Positions 8,501 to 17,361 of a DNA stretch of 29,226 nt are shown here, one piece after another. The notes under the pieces are model-generated. The model saw nothing but the letters and a program-made list of their open reading frames with translations, ran no database searches and was not told the DNA's origin. How positions within the stretch are numbered: position 1 is the first letter of the stretch; every line of letters starts with the position of its first letter. This DNA comes from a virus. The DNA is taken from the IMG/VR virus record IMGVR_UViG_3300032242_002537, positions 1 to 29,226 of that record. One strand, given 5' to 3'. The position numbers and the translations under genes were made by a program.

Positions 8501-8727
8501 TTTTGGCTGATAGTAAAAAATTAGGTAGTGATTGGTCTGCTTATTATGAATTTTATGAATTTATACCAACCGATAATAACAATTATTCAAATAATGTTAT
8601 AGATTGGAATAATCCTCAAACAACAATTACAGAAAAATTGACAAGTGCATTTGATTGGATTGGTGATGAAAAAATGATAGATAAGATGTTTTCATATGAA
8701 TTTTATACTGGTTTAGGTATTTTTTAA
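5524..8727 (+). CDS. Large baseplate/tail protein with a six-bladed NHL/Vgb-like beta-propeller
   Basis: This 1067-residue protein directly follows gp6, the position T4 uses for gp7 (1032 residues), so it may be the positional equivalent; sequence similarity to gp7 is not claimed. Residues about 385-710 carry six repeats of a propeller blade with a (D/N)xxxNLWIT or NNIWVT strand and a following ...GY/KFD..G strand. Examples are QKNLWITLYDSNF, QNNIWVTYSNYAS, QDNIWVALSNDIW, QNLWFTYSYGRIG and GYLYVVNSVENQI. This is like NHL or streptogramin-lyase (Vgb) propellers. The N-terminal third is beta-rich and starts PLPSLLNESIYFDY. The C-terminal region (LPSIYGFYPYDHQDFG ... IDWNNPQTTITEKL) looks like a conserved anchoring domain. 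It has no signal peptide or membrane segment. The propeller may bind a partner or a host glycan. Confidence 0.75.
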   Translation: MQALPLPSLLNESIYFDYAPPPTFAGHINKHPFKVIITSSTDDKHVINLTSKYSKSYNPQTNISKWSFLRTENRFLDLSGNQIESVVTNDTPIYIGSDNNLNNVSGNFIGVSGYAEFYFVDDIYNYDFAFKDEKYTTIVAVLQTSGVNYFNNASQHIQSSRYSNSKAIAYQPHIFHYRDPDYIKISENGIREFINPRWAAADQHVIFTFNWNEQYSQLYYDGNEVTPFKFNSNFNKSLPSNTNQDTIGIKAQLILDPNLYENKENTIKAYFPKDKIDITYKNNDQYLSPGYCKTLFNVNNRSTANVVLTASSEFYSPDTKGNMYTPKMWLSNPHAGVVGIVEYNFPLNYNLENKSLLKAQIYNFNVPIVYKPNFANDSFATTGFHGINSIAVLPAPDYSAWMIDGELNYLYKFGSKGQLLSAIDLVKLVSDNNLGFLVYDQVSPTSLVLDGQKNLWITLYDSNFVLNLDKDGNYIGALSLLNNVPEISYNDPPDINQDWYEKNQTYPNEENIENFVEPTILDTDSQNNIWVTYSNYASGYLLKFDYNNNILQTISYPVCACPQDIIVDNQDNIWVALSNDIWRSIGWIEKRDTSGNLLSSFNNIMGVNELTLDLNQNLWFTYSYGRIGYIDNITGEVLTFNVLDNSDNSKYAQSPNVTTPNINTDETALEGITCDLKGYLYVVNSVENQIYIYNTNTKQYVDKIYVNPQGFTFFTRTENGETEIEYNQWEKSLQAHGDWMGTRWINKYYKKDSTYKINLSGISCSLEFIALTSKNFAPQHSLLANTFYKYIETNFFSKIIVTPKSTSEPIIISDKLDIFKVNEHYDLAAQMKSYAITPTLFESTFLFDKFLPSIYGFYPYDHQDFGVSGYEKIANFVLNHSDIDTCEIDKLYSMSDATNTETSDYLLNYPSEIKRLMDIVSINQSKLWGSVQKNQNYFKQPGPDGSFNKGKLLTTSYTVTAGNPIILKTKSLEKYELIQTGKIINLEKYPLSVLADSKKLGSDWSAYYEFYEFIPTDNNNYSNNVIDWNNPQTTITEKLTSAFDWIGDEKMIDKMFSYEFYTGLGIF

Positions 8728-8751
8728 AGCTTGTAAAACAGTTTTTTAACC

Positions 8752-8759
8752 TAAATATT
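8752..8759 (+). promoter_or_regulatory. Late-promoter-like TAAATATT
   Basis: TAAATATT ends 7 nt before the ATG at 8767, inside the 39-base gap after the preceding gene. No SD is visible. It marks the probable start of a unit covering 8767-14654. Confidence 0.55.
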
Positions 8760-8766
8760 AAAGTAC

Positions 8767-11700
8767 ATGTCACAAGCAACGCCAGTATTCGATATAGCCA
8801 TAAATGGTAGTTATCCAAATGAATCTCATACGATAACCCCTAGAACTGATTCACCGTTTATAGCCAGCAATCCTTTTCCGGATGTAATCAACAATTGGAG
8901 CGGATTTTGGCCTGATTTTGGTTGGATATCAATGGGAAATTACATAAATTATGTTAGAAATCCATTAAATCAAGTAATAGATTATTACGATGCTAATACG
9001 GCATATTCTAGTTTTTTTGCATATGAAAATACTGATTATGATCCAATGTCACATCTTTTCAATGATAGTATTGTAGTAAATCCAAATGCTAAAATTATAT
9101 ACATACAAAGACCCACAGCAGTTCAATTTAAATATAATTCTATATTACATTTTAATATATCTACAATAAGACAAACTTTTAAAACACCTTATGAATTTAA
9201 TTTATTTTATATAAATTTAAATGGTGTTAATTCTCAACCATCTTATGGATATTTATTATATCCAAATAGAATATTTTTAAACCCCAAAACAGTATTATAT
9301 AATAGCAATACAAAAAAATGGACATTGACTACAAATGTAAAAATTATTACAAGTTCAACGGTTAATATATTTGAATCTTCAAACATAGAACAAGATGCTT
9401 TTATTGCTCATAGAAATTATATTAATAATATTCCTAATTTAGTCGATATACCAATTGATTTAAATTCTAATTATTTAAATTTTGAAATATATTCAACTAG
9501 AACAAAGACAAATTATCCAATAGTTAATTTCACAACAGGTAATGAGGGTTCAACCAATTCTACATTAGAAAACGATATTGCATATATAAATCCCGATACT
9601 ACATTTATATCTTTCAGTTCGTCTTTTGTTGAAATAACTTCTAATCAAATATATTCATTAACTCAAAATAAAATTAATAGTGAATATTTAAACATTTCAC
9701 AATATTTCAGTCCATCTTATGTTGTAAAATATAATCCTACTGTTAATAATGTTCAAACTTTTCAATTAGTGCAACAAGCATTAAATCCCAGTACTACTAA
9801 TTTTAATTCCATTCCTTATGTACCATTATCAGATGCAAGTAATTGTATATTAAGTGCTAGTATTAATTTGAAAAATAGTGTTTTTAATTTTTATAATAAT
9901 TACACTGCTGCATCTTTAAAATTTCCAATTGGTTCTTATTTAGGTTTAAATTATATCGCACATTGCAATAAAATGCAAACCACTTCACAAGATACATCAG
10001 CTACTCTTACTGGTTTTACAATAAATGGAAACAGTCCAACAAATTATTATGATCCTCAAACGGTCAGTTATGTTAATAATTCGGATATAGTATGGGAAAC
10101 AACATCACCACCGCATTGTTATTCTTATGTAATTAAATTAAAAGATACAAGTAATACGAATTATCTAGATAGTAATTATCTTACTTTTTATGTTAAATCT
10201 TCTGTCGTAAATTCAAATACAAACACAGTAACATTATCAACATTTATAACTTCTGATTTTAATGCATTAAGTTATGGGTTTTCTTATGATAATACTGTTA
10301 ATAATCCTACTGATTATTTAACTTATAAAATAATAAGCACATCTTTACCATCAATTGATGAATTTTTAGATCCAAACAATATTAATTGTACATATGGTCC
10401 AAATAATGCATCTTATGATTTAAAAAATTCACAATCAGTACCAGCGTATTTGGGTAAAGATCTTACAATAAATTATATTGGTACTAGTTATCAGGGTGTT
10501 TCTTTTACAATACAAGCATCATTAAATACAACATCGGGTCAAATAGATACATTTCAACCAACTTATGTTAAATTTGGAGTACCTGATGCTTTAACTGGTA
10601 ATCCTTTATCCATTAATATATTAAACGAACAGTCAAATTCAATAACAATTGATTCTTCATTTAATAATAATACTTCATCTTGGCCTTTCAGAAATTTACT
10701 TGATAGTCATATATCTTGGTTTTTTGAACCAAATAATACACCAGATGTGACAATAACAGCTATTGATGCAGATGGAAAATATATTCAAAATATAACTCCT
10801 TATGAATCTGTATATTTTACCGATACAAGTTGGAGGATTAAAGTAGAGGGTTATGGTCCAGAAACTCTTACTATAAAATTATCTTCAGAAAAATATAATG
10901 AAGTTGCTTTTGTAAAAACAAATCCAAATTTATATGATTTAGCAGGTGCATCTTTAAAGGTTATTCCTACATATTTTAATAATGCAGATTTAACAAGAAC
11001 AATACAATTACAAGGAAAAGTATTATACAGTAATAAAATATATAATATACCCAAAAATATACCAATATATTGGACTTGGGAATATGATACTGATACAAAT
11101 CCCAATACTCAACCTATATCTGTTACTCAAATTTTAAATTCTAATCGTGAGTATTCATACAAATCAAATGTTAAAGCATCTTTATTAAGTGCAATACAAC
11201 TTAATGTAACACCGGGATATTCAAAAATTAAACCAACAGTTCATAATGTTAAAGCTATAATCAGTACAGATATCACTACACCAACTATTAGTGGGTATTA
11301 TCAATTTGATGTTGATGATTTTCCAGATTCAAGCATTTTTAATGCTGATTTTACAACTTACTATAGAAATTTTATAGATATTTCAGATTTTCAAATTGCA
11401 AATACACGAAAAAAATTAAATACAATTACAAGACCTACTGAATCTGATTTAGATTTAACTCTTATTGCAAACAATGACGTATTACCTTTAATTAAAAATA
11501 AAACCACTAATTGGAGTTTAAATGATTCTATTATTGCTAATTCAGTTAATACATATGATTTAGATTTAAATGATTATTCTTTATCAGAATTTGTATCATA
11601 TGGAATTCCTATATCTTCTGCTAAAATTACTTTAACTGTAAATGGCATTGCTCCAAATTGGACAAGTGCACATAATGTAAGTTCAATTACTAATTTTTAT

Positions 11701-12609
11701 ATACTAAGTTCAATTGATTTTTACAAACCATTACAGTTTATAATTTATCCTGAATATGCATGGATTGGTTCTGATAAAACACATGCAACTTTATTAAGCA
11801 CAGATCCATCATTACCTTCATATTTTACTAATTCCTATAGACCTTCAGCTTATGGTAATAAAATTTCTAACAGTCAAACTTTTTGGGTATCAGCTAACAA
11901 AATATGTTTTAGTGAATATCTTTATCAAAATTTACAAAATTATATAATATCCGAAACTGTATCAGCTTATGATTTAATAGATATAAAATATAATCCTTAT
12001 GATTTATATTCATCAGTCGGCATACCAATAACATTAAATGCATATAATGATACTTTTTATCCAGAAAATTTACCAATAGATTATAAAATTAAAAAAACAT
12101 TTTCAGATGGGCGTTCTAAATTAATTAATGAAAAATATACAATAAGTTCAAAAACAATTGAGTTTTTACCACCCACAAATAATTTACATGATAATTTCTT
12201 TTTATCACCTGTTATATTACCGTATGATTATATTGTTTTAAATTTTACACCAAATCAAACGCATATAGATCTTGATGTAAATAATAAAATTTCAATAACA
12301 CAAGATTTAAATACTCTCCCTTTAAATTCACCTTCAATTGCTGCTGGAGGAACAGTAACTTATTATTTATCAAGTAATTTTTGGACAGTAAGTGCTCAAG
12401 TTCCAGCGGTTAATGGTACTTATGACTTATTTACTTTACAATTGGGAGATCCCGCTATTCCTTTAAATTCAGGAGAATTGGGATTAGATAATTTTTATCT
12501 TTATGCTAAAACAAATATAATTCAACAAATACCACCGAGTACTTTTGATAAATATACTATAACACAATATCCAAAAGAAAGAAATCTTTGGAAATCTATA
12601 ACAGTATGA
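8767..12609 (+). CDS. Giant tail/baseplate protein of unknown family, 1280 residues
   Basis: This is the largest gene in the window. The product is extremely rich in Asn, Ser, Thr, Tyr and Ile, nearly free of cysteine, and appears almost wholly beta-stranded. Stretches such as TPDVTITAIDADGKYIQNI, IPIYWTWEYDTDTNPNTQP and ITLNAYNDTFYPENLPIDY look like successive Ig-like or PKD-like sandwich domains, although no strict repeat is evident. The N-terminal region (NWSGFWPDFGWISMGNYIN) is aromatic-rich and may dock to the baseplate. No enzyme motif is seen. Its stop overlaps the next ATG (ATGA), so the two are likely translated together and their products probably assemble together. It could be a long tail-fibre shaft or a baseplate-outer component. 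The family is not recognised. Confidence 0.7.
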   Translation: MSQATPVFDIAINGSYPNESHTITPRTDSPFIASNPFPDVINNWSGFWPDFGWISMGNYINYVRNPLNQVIDYYDANTAYSSFFAYENTDYDPMSHLFNDSIVVNPNAKIIYIQRPTAVQFKYNSILHFNISTIRQTFKTPYEFNLFYINLNGVNSQPSYGYLLYPNRIFLNPKTVLYNSNTKKWTLTTNVKIITSSTVNIFESSNIEQDAFIAHRNYINNIPNLVDIPIDLNSNYLNFEIYSTRTKTNYPIVNFTTGNEGSTNSTLENDIAYINPDTTFISFSSSFVEITSNQIYSLTQNKINSEYLNISQYFSPSYVVKYNPTVNNVQTFQLVQQALNPSTTNFNSIPYVPLSDASNCILSASINLKNSVFNFYNNYTAASLKFPIGSYLGLNYIAHCNKMQTTSQDTSATLTGFTINGNSPTNYYDPQTVSYVNNSDIVWETTSPPHCYSYVIKLKDTSNTNYLDSNYLTFYVKSSVVNSNTNTVTLSTFITSDFNALSYGFSYDNTVNNPTDYLTYKIISTSLPSIDEFLDPNNINCTYGPNNASYDLKNSQSVPAYLGKDLTINYIGTSYQGVSFTIQASLNTTSGQIDTFQPTYVKFGVPDALTGNPLSINILNEQSNSITIDSSFNNNTSSWPFRNLLDSHISWFFEPNNTPDVTITAIDADGKYIQNITPYESVYFTDTSWRIKVEGYGPETLTIKLSSEKYNEVAFVKTNPNLYDLAGASLKVIPTYFNNADLTRTIQLQGKVLYSNKIYNIPKNIPIYWTWEYDTDTNPNTQPISVTQILNSNREYSYKSNVKASLLSAIQLNVTPGYSKIKPTVHNVKAIISTDITTPTISGYYQFDVDDFPDSSIFNADFTTYYRNFIDISDFQIANTRKKLNTITRPTESDLDLTLIANNDVLPLIKNKTTNWSLNDSIIANSVNTYDLDLNDYSLSEFVSYGIPISSAKITLTVNGIAPNWTSAHNVSSITNFYILSSIDFYKPLQFIIYPEYAWIGSDKTHATLLSTDPSLPSYFTNSYRPSAYGNKISNSQTFWVSANKICFSEYLYQNLQNYIISETVSAYDLIDIKYNPYDLYSSVGIPITLNAYNDTFYPENLPIDYKIKKTFSDGRSKLINEKYTISSKTIEFLPPTNNLHDNFFLSPVILPYDYIVLNFTPNQTHIDLDVNNKISITQDLNTLPLNSPSIAAGGTVTYYLSSNFWTVSAQVPAVNGTYDLFTLQLGDPAIPLNSGELGLDNFYLYAKTNIIQQIPPSTFDKYTITQYPKERNLWKSITV

Positions 12610-14654
12610 GCGTAATAATTAATGGAAATACATATTTAGATGCTTTTAGTAATACTAAAAGACAACAATATTACATGTCAACTTATTATAGTTTAGTTAA
12701 TGATAAAGTTACAATAGAATATAAAAATCCAATAGTTGATAATAAAAATCCTGATTTTAAAATTGATTATTATTGGACAGATTTTGGTACTGGAGATCCA
12801 TTAATACTATCTTCTCCAACTGATGTATTATCTACTAAATATATTGATCCGGGCACATATTATATTTCATATTCAGCTGTTTATAATAACGGTGCAACAT
12901 ACCCATATGTAACTAAAGAACCATTTATCGTAAAACCTGAATGGACTATATATGATCAAAATAATATAAGATTAAATGAAGAGATAAATTTAACTTTACC
13001 TTATACATTAGAACAAATAAATATTCAACCTAATGAATGGGGAGTCGAGGATATATTCAATACTTCAATTTATAGATTACAAGATTGTTTAGATTATCTT
13101 ATATCAAATACACAAACAATTAACACTTATGCTCCTACTATATATTTTGGTTGGTTAGGTAATAATGCGGGAAATCTAGCTTCTGGTATAAAATGGTTTA
13201 CACAATCTTACAATTATCAATATGTTAATCGTACCGACTTAGCTACAACTGGAGGCACTTCTTATTTTACAAATGTAATTGATGCAAAAGAATTTGATGA
13301 TTATCTATTTGTATTAGATAATAATCAATTAAGAATTTTTGAAAATAAAGCTGTTCCCAAAGAAATTATTTTTTCAAATACTACTCAATTATTAACATTT
13401 TTAATAAATCCAATTTCATTGGATATAACTTATTCTGATACAGGATATACTGCTTTTATCGCTGATCAAATATCTAATAATGTTTACAAATTAAACATAA
13501 ATATTGATAAAAAAGATATAAACATACAACTTTTTATAGGTGGATTTGGCTCACTATTGGATCATAATAGTTTTAATTCACCATTACAAGTCTGTTATAG
13601 TAATGATAACGTTTATGTTTTAGATTACAATAATTATGGTATAAAACAATATAATATTGATTTAAACTGGATTTATACATATAGTATAAATGATTTTATA
13701 AATGATAAACCTATAAGCATAGCTGCTCATAATAATGGTTTAATATATGTATTAACAGAACAATATAATGTTTATATATTTGATAATAAATCAAATGACG
13801 TGTTTGAAAAAATACCAGTTTACCAAGCACAAGATAAATCGGGATTAAGTAAAATTTCTTTTAGTGAAAATGGTGATTTCTTTTTTATATTAACTGAACA
13901 AAATGTTTACAAATATTCAATATCAGGTTCATATATAACAACTTTATCTATTCCTAAAAAATCAAATATTATTTATAGTAATATTAAAAAAGGTAAAAAT
14001 GGTTCAATTTTATTGACATCAGCAAATTGCATATTAAAATGTCAAGATGTTTTAGAAATATTTAAATTAGGTGAAGGTTTAGCATATCAATATTGGACAA
14101 AAGATCAATTAAAAGTTCATAGTAAAGAATTTACTTCTGATATTGTATACAATCGTGCATTAGTTAGAATGACAAATAATATTAAAAATTTTAGAGATAC
14201 TCTTAATGCTAAATTTATATTAGCCACTGAACATACACAAAGTAATGTTATAACATATTTTTCATATCTACCTATAAATGTTTCAGATAGACCTGTATTT
14301 TCTAGTGATATTGAAAATGAAAATATAGGAGTTGGTGTTAATGAATTACATGTACCACAAGTTTTTAATAAAGAATTCAAAAAAATTTATGATGCTCTTC
14401 TTCAATTAAATGATTTTTTAGCTATACATAACTATACGGTTAATAACGAAGATTGTAAAAGTTCATTCTGTTGGTCTTGGGATGCTATGTCATGTTATAA
14501 CCTATCTTTACCAGTTATAAAAACATGTAAAATTAATCCTATAAGTTATTATGAGTTAAAATTAAATCAAACTGGAAATATAGTATACGCTCCTAATACA
14601 ACTTGGGGATCAGCTATTTCAAAATGCTGTCAAAAAGACATTCAATCGGTATAA
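12606..14654 (+). CDS. PKD-like plus beta-propeller tail protein
   Basis: The start is placed at the ATG overlapping the previous stop (ATGA at 12606-12609), giving 682 residues. An in-frame ATG 18 bases upstream is less likely. Residues about 1-115 resemble a PKD sandwich (IDYYWTDFGTGDP ... IDPGTYYISYSAVY). Residues about 220-490 form repeating propeller strands such as DDYLFVLDNNQLRIF, GYTAFIADQISNNVYKL, DNVYVLDYNNYGIKQY, GLIYVLTEQYNVYIF and GDFFFILTEQNVYKY, an NHL-like arrangement. A C-terminal domain holds a cysteine cluster (CKSSFCWSWDAMSC, KTCK, KCC) that could bind metal or form disulfides. It is the second propeller protein in this tail module. It is probably a virion structural protein; a receptor-binding role is inference. 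Confidence 0.72.
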   Translation: MSVIINGNTYLDAFSNTKRQQYYMSTYYSLVNDKVTIEYKNPIVDNKNPDFKIDYYWTDFGTGDPLILSSPTDVLSTKYIDPGTYYISYSAVYNNGATYPYVTKEPFIVKPEWTIYDQNNIRLNEEINLTLPYTLEQINIQPNEWGVEDIFNTSIYRLQDCLDYLISNTQTINTYAPTIYFGWLGNNAGNLASGIKWFTQSYNYQYVNRTDLATTGGTSYFTNVIDAKEFDDYLFVLDNNQLRIFENKAVPKEIIFSNTTQLLTFLINPISLDITYSDTGYTAFIADQISNNVYKLNINIDKKDINIQLFIGGFGSLLDHNSFNSPLQVCYSNDNVYVLDYNNYGIKQYNIDLNWIYTYSINDFINDKPISIAAHNNGLIYVLTEQYNVYIFDNKSNDVFEKIPVYQAQDKSGLSKISFSENGDFFFILTEQNVYKYSISGSYITTLSIPKKSNIIYSNIKKGKNGSILLTSANCILKCQDVLEIFKLGEGLAYQYWTKDQLKVHSKEFTSDIVYNRALVRMTNNIKNFRDTLNAKFILATEHTQSNVITYFSYLPINVSDRPVFSSDIENENIGVGVNELHVPQVFNKEFKKIYDALLQLNDFLAIHNYTVNNEDCKSSFCWSWDAMSCYNLSLPVIKTCKINPISYYELKLNQTGNIVYAPNTTWGSAISKCCQKDIQSV

Positions 14655-14659
14655 GTATT
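14652..14659 (+). promoter_or_regulatory. Late-promoter-like TAAGTATT overlapping the preceding stop
   Basis: TAAGTATT overlaps the TAA stop of the 12606 gene and lies 62 nt upstream of the ATG at 14722. Unlike the other copies in the window, it would give a real 5' leader of about 58 nt. Confidence 0.45.
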
Positions 14660-14678
14660 AATACAATTCAATACTAGT

Positions 14679-14706
14679 AACCAGTAATGGTTCCTGATAA
14701 CATCAG
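14679..14706 (+). promoter_or_regulatory. Two small stem-loops in the leader of the repeat-fibre gene
   Basis: AACCA-GTAA-TGGTT (14679-14692) and CTGAT-AAC-ATCAG (14694-14706) are adjacent 5-bp hairpins in the 62-base leader. They lack a following T-run, so they are not terminators. They could stabilise the mRNA or affect translation of the downstream gene. Confidence 0.35.
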
Positions 14707-14721
14707 AGGCTTGAGAATAAT

Positions 14722-17334
14722 ATGAGTAATAGATTCCATTCAAAATTTCACAGACAAAACCATCACACCTACATAAGTCCCACAAACCCGGATGCAGGTC
14801 ATGATCCTATAGCTAGTCCCGAACAACCTTTTTATGGTGATTTTGTTTTAAAAGGTGCTTTAAGTTGCGTAGCTTCACCTAGTGCCGTTGCTGGTTATTT
14901 TTATTCCGATAACACAGCTTTATGCGCAATAGCAGGTCAAACGGGACAATACATTTATAGTTATGGTGATATAGGTCTTGAAGTTTATAGTTCACAATCA
15001 ACTGCAATTACGGCTTATGGGCCATATTACGGTGCTAATATAAGATCAAATGTTTTTGGTATAAATGTATATGGCGGTCAATATGGAGTTAATACATCTT
15101 CACTAGTTTATGGCATAAGCTCATATGGAGGAAATATAGCTGGTGCTTTCTATAGTCCAATATACGGTATAAATTCTTATGGTGGACAAACAGCTGGTAA
15201 TTTTTACAGTCCACAGGTCTCATTGTCTGCTTTCGGTGGATTATATGGAGCAGATATATATTCACCTAATTATGGTATAAATTCTTACGGTGGTAACGCA
15301 GCTGGTAAATTCTATAGTCCACAGGTCTCATTATCATCTTATGGTGGACAAACAGCTGGTAATTTTTACAGTCCACAGGTCTCATTATCATCTTATGGTG
15401 GAGTTATTGGTCTTAATGTATATTCACCTTTAACAGCTATTAATTCTTATGGTGGACAAGTTGCTGCATTATTAAAAAGTCCAGTTGTTTCACTTTCAAC
15501 TGGAGGTGGAGGTGTCAATAGATTTGATAGTAGAGTTGGTATATTTAGAACACCACTATCTAGTTATCCAACATCACCAAATATTGTATTAGATGTTAAT
15601 GGTAATTCTTATTTTGATGGTAGTCTTACAATTACAGGTGATTTATCTACATTCGGTAATTTATCATATCTTGATACTATTGTATATACTACAAGTTCAT
15701 TAAGAGTTGTTAACCACACAGCATCTGCTGGTGGTACATTTATACAATATGGTACAGATTACCCAACACTAGTTTGTTATGATGGAGATGATATAACAAC
15801 TTCATCATTCACAGTTTTAAATAAAAAAGTTGGTATTAATGTAGATTCACCAACAAATACATTTACAGTTAATAGTCCTATAACAATTAATGATCTTTCA
15901 GTTGGTGCACAATACGCTATTGCTCTTAATAATAATGGTGGCACTAATGGCGATCTTGCATTTGGTAGCGATAGTACAAATTCATATATACAATCCTTTA
16001 ACAGTAAACCATTACAATTAAACAACATTGGAACAAATAATGTAATAATAGGTAAAAATGGAGCTAAAGTTGGTATTGGTACAAATACACCCAATTCGAC
16101 TTTAACTGTTAGTGGTGATATCAGTGCAAGTAGCAATTTATTATCTCAACGTGAAACATTAGATAATACTTCAAATTTATTTATTGGTAATGATGCAATT
16201 TTAACAATTAATGGAAAAGCAAATCAATCCGCATATTTAAGTCTTAAAAACACATATGCTGGTGTTTCTGCGTCTAGCGACATTTCAATTTATAACGATG
16301 GATCAAATTATATGGACTTGGGTATTGCAAGTTCTACATATAATGGAAATTTATATAGTCCTAAATTTAATATTGTAAAAGCTAACGATTCTTATATCTA
16401 TAATACAACTTCAAATCTTGTAATTGGTACAGGAGCTACAGGTGATTTAGTATTTTTCAGTGGTGGTACATTAAGCGGAACTAATGCACAGAATGGTAAC
16501 GAGAAAATGAGAATGACATCGGGTGGTAATATAGGTATTGGTACATCTACACCTAACGTAGCTCTTACAATTATAGGCGATATCAGTGCAAGCAATAATA
16601 TATCAACACAGGTATTATCAGCTTATGAATTAAAATTACAGCATCCAACACCCAATGATGGTAATAATCCAAAATTCTTTATTGGTGAAATTGGAGATGG
16701 TGTAACAGCAGGAACAATATTGGGATCTGCATCAGGATTTAATATAGGATATGATGAAGTTCAAAATAAATTCAATATATCAACTATATTTGGATCTGTA
16801 AATCCTTTAACAGGATTAGTTATCGATCAAAATGCTAATGTAGGTATTGGTACAACTACTCCTAATGTACCTCTTACTGTATCCGGACAAATAAGTGCAG
16901 CTGGATCAATAACCGCATTAAGTGGTGTCTATACTATTGGTAACCCCGTTGGCGTTATTCCTGTAACAATAAAAACAACAGGTTTTAATTTCTTAGGTGC
17001 TGCTGGTAGTTCTCAAACCTTATATACAGTTCCTCCGAATTATACTTTTGTAGCAAGTACTTGGTCAATACTAATAACACAAGCAGCGGGAACATATTCA
17101 TCTGGAACAATGCCTAATATAACTATTGCCAATAATGCTGGATCAGGACTAGCAGCACCGATGACATTAAGAAGTACAACCTATGCAGCAGGTAATACGG
17201 ATTTAGCATATACTTTTGGAGGTCTTCAAAATTCTTCTACAGATATTGTAAAAGTAAAAGTTTCAGTAATAGGAACACAAACAGGTATTACAACATTAGT
17301 TGGCACTGTTATTGTTCATGGTTATTTGGTATAA
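14722..17334 (+). CDS. Tail fibre with ten 18-residue repeats and VGIGT motifs
   Basis: This 870-residue protein has three visible parts. The N-terminal 80 residues are His-rich at first (FHSKFHRQNHHT) and are probably the attachment end. Residues 82-261 are ten back-to-back 18-residue repeats with consensus GGxxAGxFYSPxxSLSSY, expected to form a beta-solenoid shaft. Residues about 262-730 contain four fibre modules marked VGINVDSPTNTFTV, VGIGTNTPNSTLTV, IGIGTSTPNVALTI and VGIGTTTPNVPLTV, three followed by GDISAS or GQISAA, a motif common in phage fibres. The last ~120 residues (from about VIPVTIKTTGFNFLGAAG) form a beta-rich tip with no S74-type intramolecular chaperone. Role: probable host-recognition fibre. 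It appears to be a single-gene transcription unit with its own leader. Confidence 0.85.
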   Translation: MSNRFHSKFHRQNHHTYISPTNPDAGHDPIASPEQPFYGDFVLKGALSCVASPSAVAGYFYSDNTALCAIAGQTGQYIYSYGDIGLEVYSSQSTAITAYGPYYGANIRSNVFGINVYGGQYGVNTSSLVYGISSYGGNIAGAFYSPIYGINSYGGQTAGNFYSPQVSLSAFGGLYGADIYSPNYGINSYGGNAAGKFYSPQVSLSSYGGQTAGNFYSPQVSLSSYGGVIGLNVYSPLTAINSYGGQVAALLKSPVVSLSTGGGGVNRFDSRVGIFRTPLSSYPTSPNIVLDVNGNSYFDGSLTITGDLSTFGNLSYLDTIVYTTSSLRVVNHTASAGGTFIQYGTDYPTLVCYDGDDITTSSFTVLNKKVGINVDSPTNTFTVNSPITINDLSVGAQYAIALNNNGGTNGDLAFGSDSTNSYIQSFNSKPLQLNNIGTNNVIIGKNGAKVGIGTNTPNSTLTVSGDISASSNLLSQRETLDNTSNLFIGNDAILTINGKANQSAYLSLKNTYAGVSASSDISIYNDGSNYMDLGIASSTYNGNLYSPKFNIVKANDSYIYNTTSNLVIGTGATGDLVFFSGGTLSGTNAQNGNEKMRMTSGGNIGIGTSTPNVALTIIGDISASNNISTQVLSAYELKLQHPTPNDGNNPKFFIGEIGDGVTAGTILGSASGFNIGYDEVQNKFNISTIFGSVNPLTGLVIDQNANVGIGTTTPNVPLTVSGQISAAGSITALSGVYTIGNPVGVIPVTIKTTGFNFLGAAGSSQTLYTVPPNYTFVASTWSILITQAAGTYSSGTMPNITIANNAGSGLAAPMTLRSTTYAAGNTDLAYTFGGLQNSSTDIVKVKVSVIGTQTGITTLVGTVIVHGYLV
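14965..15504 (+). repeat. Ten in-frame 54-bp repeats coding for 18-residue units
   Basis: The ten units are all exactly 18 residues, with no insertions. The best match is GGQTAGNFYSPQVSLSSY. At DNA level a 50-base segment at 15175-15224 recurs identically at 15337-15386, and the units at 15301 and 15355 are nearly identical neighbours. This indicates recent unit duplication or conversion. A further degenerate unit may precede it around residues 54-71. Confidence 0.9.
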
Positions 17335-17361
17335 TATCGTTGGATTTTAGTCTTTTTGCAT

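Noticed and set aside
8728-8751. Possible terminator after the first propeller gene
   Set aside because: There is a T-run but no stable stem, so it was not called.
12588-12605. Upstream ATG for the second propeller gene
   Set aside because: The ATGA overlap at 12606 is the typical coupled start and matches the arrangement at 18045.
14965-15504. CRISPR-like array
   Set aside because: The repeats are contiguous, in frame and protein-coding, without spacers.
14722-17334. S74-type self-cleaving chaperone at the fibre C-terminus
   Set aside because: The C-terminus is a beta-rich tip ending VGTVIVHGYLV; the Ser/Lys catalytic layout and coiled coil of S74 domains are not visible.
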